In this document: positions 8,128-16,807 of the stretch, piece after piece
Layout: each line of letters starts with the position of its first letter
Numbering within the stretch: the stretch's first letter is position 1
From: Caecitellus pseudoparvulus
Lineage: Eukaryota > Bigyra: Bicosoecida
NCBI GenBank assembly: GCA_965644315.1
Contig: CBFFRQ010000021.1
Span: forward strand, 1-26,026
DNA length: 26,026 nucleotides
Reading direction: 5' to 3'
Translations under genes and position numbers: made by a program
Notes under the pieces: model-generated
The model's input: only the letters and a program-made list of their open reading frames with translations
Told to the model about the DNA's origin: nothing
Databases searched by the model: none

Positions 8128-10608
8128 TTAGTCTGTGCTTGGGGCCTGGGGCTGAATCAAGTCTTTCAAGCCCTCAAACTTGGCTGCTTGCTGCCGCACA
8201 GTGTCTGGGATCCTGCGATGCCCAGTGAGGCCCAGCAGCTCACGCACGATGTCTATACGGCCATTGATACATGCGCCTCGGAAGGCGGCCTCGGGTCCAC
8301 GCCTATCCGCCGCGTGCACATCCACCTCCCGCGCCCCAGTGAGGCCCAGCAGCTCACGCACGATGTCTGTGCAGCCCCAGCGGCATGCTCCTCGGAAGCC
8401 AGCCTCAGGTCCAGACCCATCCGCCGCATGCACATCCACCTCCCGCGCCCCAGTCAGGCCCAACAGCTCACGCACGATGTCTGTACGGCCATGGAGGCAT
8501 GCGCCTCGGAAGCCAGCCTCAGGTCCAGACCCATCCGCCGCATGCACATCCACCTCCCGCGCCCCAGTCAGGCCCAACAGCTCACGCACGATGTCTGTGC
8601 GGCCCCTGGCGCATGCCACTCGGAAAGCGGCCTCAGGGCCCTGTCTGCAAACCCCTGGCCGGATCTCAACACTTCCTTCCTCATGCACATCCACTGCCTC
8701 ATCCCCCGTCAATGCCAGCAGCTCGCGCACTCTCGCAAGCTCCCCATCTTTGCACGCTTCCACAAACGCTGTGGTGTTCTCCTCACTGAACTTCACTTGC
8801 TTGGCAGCAATTTCCAACTCTGTAGCCGGTACAGCCTCTGCGTCAGCTGTCTCCGCCTGACCCGCCGCACCAGCTGCCTGCTCCTCATCAAGCATACATC
8901 GCACAGCACTTTCCACACCTTCCAGATGACCCAAGTCACCCCCACTTCCTTCACACGCCATCGCATATGCACCCATGCAGCAACCACTCCTTCCCCGCGC
9001 CAACACCTCCAACGCACTCGACAGTGCATGCTCATCACCTTCACTGCTCCCCACAAAGCTCGACCCAACGCCCGATCCGCCACCCATCGCACCACCGTCC
9101 ACATCAAGCACCTCACGCAGCACACTCAACACACCACCACCCTCACCACTGCCGCCATCCCAGTGACCAGTGCCCCACACTCTGCCACATGCACTCAACA
9201 CCACCTCGCACCCACCCCCATCCAGTGCCCCCACCAGATCACCCACACTGCCACTCCCCACACCCACCATCACGAAGCTCCCTACACCCACACCACTCAG
9301 ACTCACTCCACACGCCTCCGCCACAGCACACACACCCAGCACCCTCACAGCCACCCGCTGCTTCACATCCAGCCCAACATCGCCCCACGCTTCATCCTCC
9401 AGGAACACTCTTAACGGCCAACCCGCCTCACACTGCACCTGCACTGTGACACTGCTCCTCTCGCCAACCGGCTCATCAGCCCTGCCTGCTGTGCTGCTGT
9501 GTGCCAGTGCTGCTCTGCGTGGAGTCTGCGCCATCCGCGGCAGGCCATGGGCGATGCGAGTCGCTTCGCCACGCTTCACAGCGCCAACACTCGTGGCAAG
9601 CGCCCTCGCACCCGCCTCCACCTTTGCTGTCCACTGCTCCACATCCCCAGCTCCACCCACATCCTCATCCACGATCTCGCTCCGCCCACTGTACACACTC
9701 ACATCCTTGCCGTTCAGGCACTCCAAGCCGCCCGACAAGTCCAAGCCACCCACAGCCCTCACCTTCCGACCACTCATCACCGGCGCACACCCCAGCAGCC
9801 CACGCAGCTCCCCCACTGCACTCGCAGCACACTCCAAGTGCTCCGCAGCACTCTCACTCCTCAGCTCCCCTGCCGCCTCGCCTCGCAGCCACTCAGCCTG
9901 CTGACGCATGCCAGCCAGAGCCGCATCCGCCGCTGCCTCGCCACCGGCATCATGTGTGAGTGGGCCACCCTCACCAGCCACATCCACATCCGCCCCCTCG
10001 AAGCCTTGCCACCATCGCGTCAGATCTGCCAGCGCACCCTCCACGTTCACACCGGCCCGCACACTGCCCCAAGCACCCACAATGGCGCCCCACAGTGCGT
10101 CGCCCACCGGCACTGCATCAACACTCACGCCAGATGCCGCCTGATGCAGCACATCCACCGCGCAGAAGCACCGAAACGACAGGTACTGCAGCGCAGCACA
10201 CACACCACCTCGCTCATGCTGCCCCACCAGCAGCCCAGCCTGCTCCAACAGCGCACTCCCCGCATCACGCAGTGCAGCCTCCAGCTCCACCAGGCTCATG
10301 GCCGCTGGGGCGTCGCCTGTAACAGGCGCTTCGCCACGCCCAATGGCTGCAAGTCCTCTCAGTGCTGGGCCGTGGTCCATGACGCTGCCCGGCAAGCACT
10401 TCATCTTGCGCAAGCATGCCGCCACCGCCTCAGCCTGTATGTCGTCGACGCCTGCAGTGGGCGCTGCACTACCGTCCATGGCTTGTCCTGTTGCTGCTGC
10501 CTGTGGCGTCGGGGAGGGGCAGGGCGCTGTGTGCTGTGGTTTGTGTGCGACACGCTTTGTCGCAAGTGCTGGCGAAAGCGAGGTGCCATGCCCACACCCA
10601 CGCACCAT
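8128..10608 (-). CDS. ANK-2: ankyrin-repeat protein, short form with 4 long repeats
   Basis: An intact frame of 826 residues is collinear with ANK-1 through the unrecognised N-terminal region (to about residue 570), the Ala/Glu linker and the degenerate first ankyrin unit (NTTAFVEACKDGELARVREL). Only four 38-residue repeats follow, from residue 657. The C-terminal cap reads HRRIPDTVRQQAAKFEGL; the family's usual TGA after the final Leu-Ile is replaced by CAG, adding a nine-residue tail that ends APSTD. This copy is the most divergent of the array in both C-terminus and upstream region. It converges with SU-2 (166 nt between ends). Its binding partner is unknown. Confidence 0.92.
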   Translation of the reverse strand: MVRGCGHGTSLSPALATKRVAHKPQHTAPCPSPTPQAAATGQAMDGSAAPTAGVDDIQAEAVAACLRKMKCLPGSVMDHGPALRGLAAIGRGEAPVTGDAPAAMSLVELEAALRDAGSALLEQAGLLVGQHERGGVCAALQYLSFRCFCAVDVLHQAASGVSVDAVPVGDALWGAIVGAWGSVRAGVNVEGALADLTRWWQGFEGADVDVAGEGGPLTHDAGGEAAADAALAGMRQQAEWLRGEAAGELRSESAAEHLECAASAVGELRGLLGCAPVMSGRKVRAVGGLDLSGGLECLNGKDVSVYSGRSEIVDEDVGGAGDVEQWTAKVEAGARALATSVGAVKRGEATRIAHGLPRMAQTPRRAALAHSSTAGRADEPVGERSSVTVQVQCEAGWPLRVFLEDEAWGDVGLDVKQRVAVRVLGVCAVAEACGVSLSGVGVGSFVMVGVGSGSVGDLVGALDGGGCEVVLSACGRVWGTGHWDGGSGEGGGVLSVLREVLDVDGGAMGGGSGVGSSFVGSSEGDEHALSSALEVLARGRSGCCMGAYAMACEGSGGDLGHLEGVESAVRCMLDEEQAAGAAGQAETADAEAVPATELEIAAKQVKFSEENTTAFVEACKDGELARVRELLALTGDEAVDVHEEGSVEIRPGVCRQGPEAAFRVACARGRTDIVRELLGLTGAREVDVHAADGSGPEAGFRGACLHGRTDIVRELLGLTGAREVDVHAADGSGPEAGFRGACRWGCTDIVRELLGLTGAREVDVHAADRRGPEAAFRGACINGRIDIVRELLGLTGHRRIPDTVRQQAAKFEGLKDLIQPQAPSTD
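8212..8640 (-). repeat. Tandem 114-bp ankyrin-coding repeats of ANK-2 (4 units)
   Basis: Four periods of 114 bp encode GPEA-type 38-residue ankyrin units. The first two differ at few positions (units ending HAADGS), consistent with recent duplication or conversion. This is the shortest repeat array of the four assessable copies. Confidence 0.93.
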
Positions 10609-11217
10609 GGCGATGGAGAGTAGGGGATCTTGCCAAGTGTGGCAGTGCTACGTAGGTGGATCCTGTGGGGTGGATGCAGTGGGCAGGGTGTGTTGGTGTG
10701 GCGGGGAGGCGCTGTCGCAGCTGACGTGCGAGGGAGCAACTTCCGCACTTGCACCAGTGCAAGCTCACCTGTGGCGGCCAGAAGTGGAGACAAGGCACAA
10801 TGCACGCTGATGTGCAAATGTCCCGTGACATCACAGGTGTTTGGGATACAAATGAGGTGCATTTTGGTGGCAGGCATCTCAAATGTGTCCCGCTCCGCTC
10901 GATGCGGTGCGCATCATCTCAGCAAGAAAGGTGCGGAACTAGCTATCTGGACATCCGCAAGATCCCCGTTCGAGTGCTGACGGGAGCTGCGCCAAGGCGC
11001 GGAGTGCGATGGAGGGGGTCGACTCGTGCGCTCCGAGCAGCGCTGTCCGTGCACGGCACTGGACGGGGCAAAACCGCCCGCTTTGCTGTGCCCGCACTTA
11101 TGCGTGTAAGGGTTGCGGCCTTGTCGTGTCTGGCAGTGTGGCTCCGTCACGCTTCCTTGCCCACTCGATATTCATTGGCGTGGTGGCGATTGCTCTGTCC
11201 CAAGCCACAACAAAGCC
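10609..11217. promoter_or_regulatory. Divergent intergenic region between ANK-2 and SU-3 (diverged version)
   Basis: This 609-nt region keeps the shared blocks next to SU-3 and the CTTGCACCAGTGCAAG palindrome (10748-10763). It differs strongly from the other copies at about 10621-10690, next to the ANK-2 start, and at about 10815-10885, where CCGTGACATCACAGG replaces the sequence seen elsewhere. No ORF conserved among copies is visible. A promoter role is inferred from gene orientation. Confidence 0.5.
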
Positions 11218-12650
11218 ATGGCGCTGTCCAGCGCCTCCATGGGGGCACCCGTCTTCCAGCTGGTGCCCCTTGCAGGTGGTACTCTGGCTGTTTCAGGCGG
11301 TGGCAGCTCCAAGACTGGCATTGAGAATGCCCTGGTGCGCAGGCGGCCATTCGACCGCTGCGGGTGGCGTGCAATTTCCGCAACCGCCGCTGCTGTGCTC
11401 CGCAGACCATGGTGCACGTGGAGAACACTGGCACCAACAAAGTGGAGCTGGCGAAAGGCACTGCGTTCCTCTCGGGCAGCACCTTCATCACGCACGTGGC
11501 AGTGTCGGAGGACGTGCGTGCCGGCGCAGCCGACGTGGCAACCACATTGGCACCTTCCTCGGCGACTTTCGCAGGGCAAGCGCGTGGCAGGGGCGGCTGG
11601 AGACAGCATCGTCGTGTTCAACCGCGACGGCGACAGCGGCAGGTACGGGAGCCGGCAGCCAGGTGGCTGGGCGCCGCCCTGAACACCGTGGCAGTGGCGA
11701 GTGTGGGGAGCTGCCCCCCACCGCCTGGCGTGGCGGCGTGGCTGGCTGGGGATGAGCGCCTGTTCGGCGTGGCCCGGGCAGCCTGTGTGCAGCTGGCGGA
11801 CGGGGCGCTGAGCAGGGAGCAGGGCACGGCTTTGGCGCGGGTGCTGATGTTAACGGCGGTGGGGCTGTCCGCCACGACGCCGCCCAGCTCCCGCAACACC
11901 ACCCCGCCCCACCTCGCCGAGCGCACTGCTCGCTTGGCCGGCAAGTCCACCCTGCTCGTGGGTGGCGTGGAGGTGGTGGGCGGCAAGGCGGTGCAGCGTG
12001 ACAGTCCGCCCTCCACACACACCGCCCGAGTTGACGACGGCGGCGGTGCGCGGGACCCGCTGTTCTGGCTGCTGCAGCGCCTCAGCAACACGGCAGTGCA
12101 CAAGGGCTGACCGGCGGCCACCACGGCGCTGAACGTGTTCGGGGCCATGGCTGGGCAGCTGCCGCAAGCGGACCTGCAGCGGTACGTGGTGCCGGTGGCA
12201 CGGGCAGTGTTCCGCACTGTGCAGGCGGCAGAGCACGTGGCCAGCGACCCCCGCCTGGCCGACGCACCATCCTGTTCAGAGCAGGCTCAGCAGGCGGCCG
12301 CTGCAGTGGAGGCAGGCACCTTGGCGTCGGAGGTCATGGAGGGTGTGCAGGGTGCCGTGGGCGCAGATGTGTTCCTGACGGCTTACAACGGCGAGCGGTG
12401 GGCCAGGGCGGCGGTGAAGGAGCGGCGGGCGAAGCAGGTGGCGCAGGAGGCGGTGGTGAACCCGGCAGCAGCTGCAGCACGCCGGAGTCGGAAGGCTCAG
12501 GCGAAGAAGCGCCATGTGGCGATGCGCATGGGCAAGGTGAAGGTGCTGCGAGGCGGTGGTGGGAAGGGCAGGAAGCGGGTGTGGGAGGCGTTGGTGCGGT
12601 GCGGAGGGGAGTGCAGTGGAGAAGGAGGTGTGGCAGGTGTGCTGGTCTGA
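11218..12650 (+). pseudogene. SU-3: chimeric gene copy with a premature stop
   Basis: The exons correspond to SU-1: 11218-11334, 11406-11513, 11575-11642 and 11711 onward, with identical intron lengths. Exon 4 is open until a TGA at 12108-12110, where SU-2 has GGA at the same codon (after AVHKG). The same frame then stays open to 12648-12650 and still encodes VFGAMAGQLPQADLQRYVV, FLTAYNGERWARAAVKERR and the basic tail. The single nonsense change is thus the main defect. Exons 2 and 3 each carry one amino-acid change relative to SU-1 (Ala to Thr, Glu to Asp). The stop lies only 53 nt from the end of ANK-3. Readthrough or a shorter product cannot be excluded. Confidence 0.75.
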
Positions 12651-12703
12651 GGTGCGTGCCAGGTTTGTCGAATGGTGCATTGGTCTGTGCTTGAAGCCTG
12701 GGA

Positions 12704-14447
12704 TCAAATCAAGTCCTTCAAGCTCTCAAACTTGGTGGCTTCCTGTCGCACGCTGTCTGGGATCCTGCGATGCCCAGTGAGGCCCAGCAGCTCACGCACG
12801 ATGTCTGTGTGGCCATTCTCGCATGCCCATCGGAAGCCGGCCTCAGGTCCACCCTCATCCGCCGCATGCACATCCACCTCCCGCGCCCCAGTGAGGCCCA
12901 ACAGCTCACGCACGATGTCTGTATAGCCATTGTGGCATGCCAGTCGGAAGCCAGCCTCAGGTCCATCCTCATCCGCCGCGTGCACATCCACCTCCCGCGC
13001 CCCAGTCAGGCCCAGCAGCTCACGCACGACATCTGTGCGGCCATTGTAGCATGCCAATCGAAAGCCAGCCTCAGGTCCAGCCCGATCCGCCACATGCACA
13101 TCCACTTCCCGCGCCCCAGTGAGATCCAGCAGCTCACGCACGATGTCTGTGTGGCCCCAGCGGCATGCCAGCCGGAAGGCGGCCTCAGGTCCATCCCCAT
13201 CCGCCGCATGCACATCCACCTCCCGCGCACCAGTGAGGCCCAACAGCTCACGCACGACATCTGTGCGGCCATTGTAGCATGCCCATCGGAAGGCGGCCTC
13301 AGGTCCACCCCAAGTCGCCGCATGCACATCGACTTCCCGCGCCCCAGTCAGGCCCAGCAGCTCACGCACGATGTCTGTATGGCCATTGTGGCATGCCAGC
13401 CGGAAGCCAGCCTCAGGTCCATCCCCATCCGCCGCATGCACATCCACCTCCCGCGCCCCGCTCAGGCCCAACAGCTCACGCACAATGTCTGTGCGGCCAT
13501 AGCGGCATGCCCATCGGAAGCCGGCCTCAGGTCCACCCTCATCCGCCGCGTGCACATCCACTTCCCGCGCCCCAGTCAGGCCCAGCAGCTCACGCACGAT
13601 GTCTGTGTGGCCATTGACGCATGCCCATCGGAAGCCAGCCTCGGGTCCATCCCCATCCGCCGCGTGCACATCCACCTCCCGCGCACCAGTGAGGCCCAGC
13701 AGCTCACGCACGACATCTGTGCGGCCCCAGCGGCATGCCTCTCGAAAGGCGGCCTCGGGTCCATCCCCATCCGCCGCATGCACATCCACCTCCCGCGCCC
13801 CAGTCAGACCCAGCAGCTCACGCACGATGTCTGTGCGGCCATCGCCGCATGCCCATCGGAAGGCAGCCTCACGGCCATTGCTGGTGCGCCCAATCAAGTC
13901 CACAACACATCCTTCCGCATGTATATTCACTGCCTCATCCCCCGTCAATGACAGCAACTCGCGCACTCTCGCAAGCTCCCCATCCTTGCACGCTTCCACA
14001 AACGCTGTGGTGCTCTCCTCGCTGAACGTCACTTGCTCGGCAGCAATCTCCGACTCTGTAGCCGGTACAGCCTCAGCTTGAGCTGTCTCCGCCTGACCTG
14101 CCGCAGCAGCTGCCTGCTCACCATCAAGCACACTCCGCACAGCACTTTCCACACCTGACAAACGCCCCACTCCACCCCCACTTCCTTCACATGCCATCGC
14201 ATATGCACCCATGCAGCAACCACTCCCTCCCCTCCCCAACACCTCCAACGCGCTCGTCAGTTCAAGCTTAACACCTTCACCGCTGCCCACGAAGCTTGAC
14301 CCAACGCTCGAGTCGCCACCCATCGCACCACCTCCCACACCAAGCACCTCACGCAGCACACCTAACACACCGCCACCCTCATCACCACAGCAGCCGCCGT
14401 CAGAGCTACCTGTGCCCCACACACCGCCACATGCACTCAACACCACC
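12704..14447 (-). pseudogene. ANK-3, 3' part: ankyrin-repeat gene split by a retrotransposon
   Basis: This is the C-terminal portion of ANK-3, from VLSACGGVWGTGSSDGG through the Gly/Ser-rich segment, the linker, the degenerate first ankyrin unit (NTTAFVEACKDGELARVREL, modified here as STTAFVEA), ten 38-residue repeats and the cap HRRIPDSVRQEATKFESL. The frame is open throughout. At 14447/14448 it meets the left end of the retrotransposon. The matching 5' part is 20272-21674. The two parts total 3147 nt, exactly 1049 codons including the stop, so the insertion is the only visible lesion. As it stands the reading frame from the upstream part runs into element sequence. Confidence 0.9.
12764..13876 (-). 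repeat. Tandem 114-bp ankyrin-coding repeats of ANK-3 (10 units)
   Basis: Ten 114-bp periods encode 38-residue units. The first begins GREAAF instead of GPEAAF. Variation is concentrated at unit positions 8, 11-12, 14 and 37-38, while TDIVRELLGLTGAREVDVH is nearly invariant. Confidence 0.94.
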
Positions 14448-14620
14448 GAGGTTGCCGGCACCCCAGCCGGCAACCATGTTTCCCGGCAGGAGGGGCGGCG
14501 GGCAGTCCCACGCTAGTGGCACAATTGTCCCCCGCCGCCCCAACGCAGAGTAGACGACGGCAGGACCGGGCATGACAAAACCAGTCATTAGCCGGCCTCG
14601 TCACTCTCTTTCCTTTTTTT
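14448..14620 (+). repeat. A1: left split direct repeat of the retrotransposon
   Basis: About 173 bp matches A2 (19934-20110) except for T-tract length (8 T against 10 T). It starts with a perfect 10-bp inverted repeat, GGTTGCCGGC (14450-14459) and GCCGGCAACC (14466-14475), around a 6-nt loop. It also contains an 11-bp inverted pair, GGGGCGGCGGG (14492-14502) and CCCGCCGCCCC (14531-14541). It ends in a pyrimidine tract just before the first ORF. Confidence 0.95.
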
Positions 14621-14625
14621 TCGAG

Positions 14626-15690
14626 ATGGCATCGGATGATCCAGCTTCCAGCGACACGGAGGGCGGAAGCTGGGAGGACATCCACGACAAAATGATGTCT
14701 GTCAACTCCGCCAAGCAAGCCAAGGCGCTCATAACGGAGCAGGAGTTCGAGTACTGGCTGAAGTGGGCGGATTCTGAGGATTTTGGTAAGATGGAGGCCG
14801 CTTGGCGCCTCCGGGAGGTGCCCGAGGGATTCCGGGCAGATCGCATGCGATCCCTCATTGCGGGCAGAGCTTTCCGCCTCCCCGCTGACGGTGCCCCTCA
14901 TCGCGCAGGCGGCTCACCACGGGGGCACGGCACGAAGCGAACCCGTCCGCGCGGTGCGAGCAGTGGCACGCCCTACGGCCCGCACCTACCCCCGCGCCCG
15001 ACCCAGCCGGACGCAGTCGCAGGCGACCTCCCGCAAGATCCCGCCACAGTGCTTACGTGGTTCCTGCAGAGGGGAGCGACGGTGCCGAGCGAGGACGTCG
15101 CCGTGCAGCTGCAGTTCTACGTGGGCTTGGCAACGGAGGAGACATCGCCGTACGCCCTCTCCGCTTGGCCTCCACGGCGCTTCGCCGCATGGTGCAGACT
15201 CAACGGTATTCCCCCCGACCTCACCCCCGACGACATCGTGATGCATTTGCAGCGGGTCCTGGAGGCCGCGCTGGCGGGCGACGACGACTTTGGCGACGAC
15301 GATGCCGGCGCCCCGTTCTTTCCCGTTTTCCCGGGCACCACACCGGATGCCGCCCGGTTACAGCCCCGTGCGGCGGCCCCGGGTCACCCCCCGGCCTCCA
15401 AGAGGCACAGGGCGGCCTATAGCCCGCAGCCCCCCTCCCCCGTGGGGCGGCGGAGCCTCGCCGGCAGTCCACCCCGAAGGCGGGTCGGCTGTTTTCGGTC
15501 ACATGGGGGAGAACAGCGGTCGGTCGTCGCCAGCCGACGAGGTACTGGTCACTGTAGGCGCGCTGCGGGTCATTGGGCCGACCGCACACCCCTCGTCGGC
15601 GGTGGCCCGGGACCGCCTGTCAGCCTTGGGGGCAGTTTTCGCTGCGGGGACCACAGACGCCTTGACCACGGTGGCTGTCGAGATGGCTGA
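14626..15690 (+). CDS. Retrotransposon ORF1, gag-like, N-terminal part
   Basis: The frame opens at ATG 14626 (MASDDPASSDTEGG), directly after the A1 pyrimidine tract; an earlier in-frame ATG at 14572 lies inside the repeat and is less likely. It contains an acidic start, a helical segment (AKALITEQEFEYWLKWADSE), a basic Pro/Arg-rich stretch near residues 95-125, and a second conserved-looking segment ending in DDDFGDDDAGAPFFP near 225-240. After about 15440 the frame becomes low-complexity and arginine-rich, while the +1 frame looks coding, so the meaningful part probably ends near a C-rich run at 15430-15440. No enzyme motif is visible. Gag is inferred from position ahead of RT. Confidence 0.6.
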   Translation: MASDDPASSDTEGGSWEDIHDKMMSVNSAKQAKALITEQEFEYWLKWADSEDFGKMEAAWRLREVPEGFRADRMRSLIAGRAFRLPADGAPHRAGGSPRGHGTKRTRPRGASSGTPYGPHLPPRPTQPDAVAGDLPQDPATVLTWFLQRGATVPSEDVAVQLQFYVGLATEETSPYALSAWPPRRFAAWCRLNGIPPDLTPDDIVMHLQRVLEAALAGDDDFGDDDAGAPFFPVFPGTTPDAARLQPRAAAPGHPPASKRHRAAYSPQPPSPVGRRSLAGSPPRRRVGCFRSHGGEQRSVVASRRGTGHCRRAAGHWADRTPLVGGGPGPPVSLGGSFRCGDHRRLDHGGCRDG

Positions 15691-16708
15691 GGCTGCTGCA
15701 CGAGAGGTGCCCGCAGCAACGGGCCCAGTGCCGTCAGGTACGTTCCTGTCCCGCCAGCTCCCCCCCCACTCGCCCCGCGTGCCCGCTCCCGGCGACCCGT
15801 CCTGGCTCACAGCCCCCGGCGATGAGGTAGCCCCGCCGTCCGCGTCGGTCATGATGGACGACGCTATGGACGTAGTGACTGCTGTACGCCTGGTGCAAGG
15901 GAGGGTGGAAGTTACAGTTGACCCAACCCATCTAGTGGCAGTAACTGGGGCGGGTGCCCTGTCGGCATGCCACATGCTGGGCAACCGTGGGGGCGCTTGG
16001 TGGCTTGCTGCGATGACCAGGGACTTGCTGACGGCGCCTTCCGACGACCTCCACCGCTCCCTCCGAGCGTTCTGGTGGAAGTGGGCGTCCGAGGTGCCCG
16101 CCCTGGCAGACCAGCGGGGCCTGTGCCGAGCCATGGCGTGCGCACTCCTGATCACAATCGCAGTGCGGGCCGTGGCGCAGACCGCCGCTGCGTTGCCCGA
16201 AGGCCAGCGCAGGCGATGGGCCCAGCTGACGTGGGCCTCCTGGGTGGCCACGTTCCGCACTAACGCCACCATTGTCATGATGGCGTCGGCGACGGGGCAA
16301 GCACTGGTGGCCAGCTCGCTGGCGCGCGAGGCATGGGCGGCCGGGGCCGCCGCCACACCGATGCCAGGTGCGGGGGGCGGCCCGGCGCAAACCCCCGCTC
16401 GTGGCCCTCCCGCGGGGCTGTACCGGCAGGACGACCCGAGCACATTCGTGTGGTGCCCCGGGTGCGTCGGATCCGACCGGCGGCGCCGGTCGCTGGCATC
16501 CTGCCCACGCCTGGCCCAGCATGTGGCCCACCTGCGCCGGACCCACACAGTCGGAGGTAAGCCCGCAGAACTTACCCAGGCGCAGGCAGTGGCCATGCTG
16601 GTGCGCCAGTGGGAGCGGAAGGTGGCATCCAAGGGACGTGACTTCCAGCGGCGCATGCAGCCCCGCGCTGTCACCACGGCCATGGTGGAGGCAGCTCTCA
16701 GCCTCTAG
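15503..16708 (+). CDS. Retrotransposon ORF2, gag-like with a Cys/His zinc-finger motif
   Basis: This frame overlaps ORF1 in the +1 frame and ends at TAG 16706-16708. The ATG at 15503 (MGENSGRSSPADE) is one possible start, but the frame is open further upstream, so it may instead continue ORF1 by a frame change. It has a hydrophobic helical region (ACALLITIAVRAVAQTAAAL) and a segment FVWCPGCVG...SCPRLAQHVAHLRRTH, with CxxC at 16454-16465 followed by spaced His residues. That resembles a C2H2-like nucleic-acid-binding finger. Its place before RT and the zinc-binding motif suggest a nucleocapsid-like role. No close family is recognised. Confidence 0.55.
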   Translation: MGENSGRSSPADEVLVTVGALRVIGPTAHPSSAVARDRLSALGAVFAAGTTDALTTVAVEMAEAAAREVPAATGPVPSGTFLSRQLPPHSPRVPAPGDPSWLTAPGDEVAPPSASVMMDDAMDVVTAVRLVQGRVEVTVDPTHLVAVTGAGALSACHMLGNRGGAWWLAAMTRDLLTAPSDDLHRSLRAFWWKWASEVPALADQRGLCRAMACALLITIAVRAVAQTAAALPEGQRRRWAQLTWASWVATFRTNATIVMMASATGQALVASSLAREAWAAGAAATPMPGAGGGPAQTPARGPPAGLYRQDDPSTFVWCPGCVGSDRRRRSLASCPRLAQHVAHLRRTHTVGGKPAELTQAQAVAMLVRQWERKVASKGRDFQRRMQPRAVTTAMVEAALSL

Positions 16709-16807
16709 GAGGTGGGCCGGAGCGCGGTGGTGAGAGCGACCACGGGGTACCGGGCCGTGCCCGTGGAGTGGAGGGCTGCCGCCCCGCTCTCGACAGACCA
16801 CCGCGCC

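Noticed and set aside
12100-12115. TGA in SU-3 as a reassigned sense codon
   Set aside because: TGA is used as the normal stop of SU-1, ANK-1 and the recombinase ORF in the same window.
14440-14460. Target-site duplication at the retrotransposon ends
   Set aside because: Only the trinucleotide ACC is shared, and it occurs once in each empty paralogous site and at the internal junction. That fits core recombination, not duplication.
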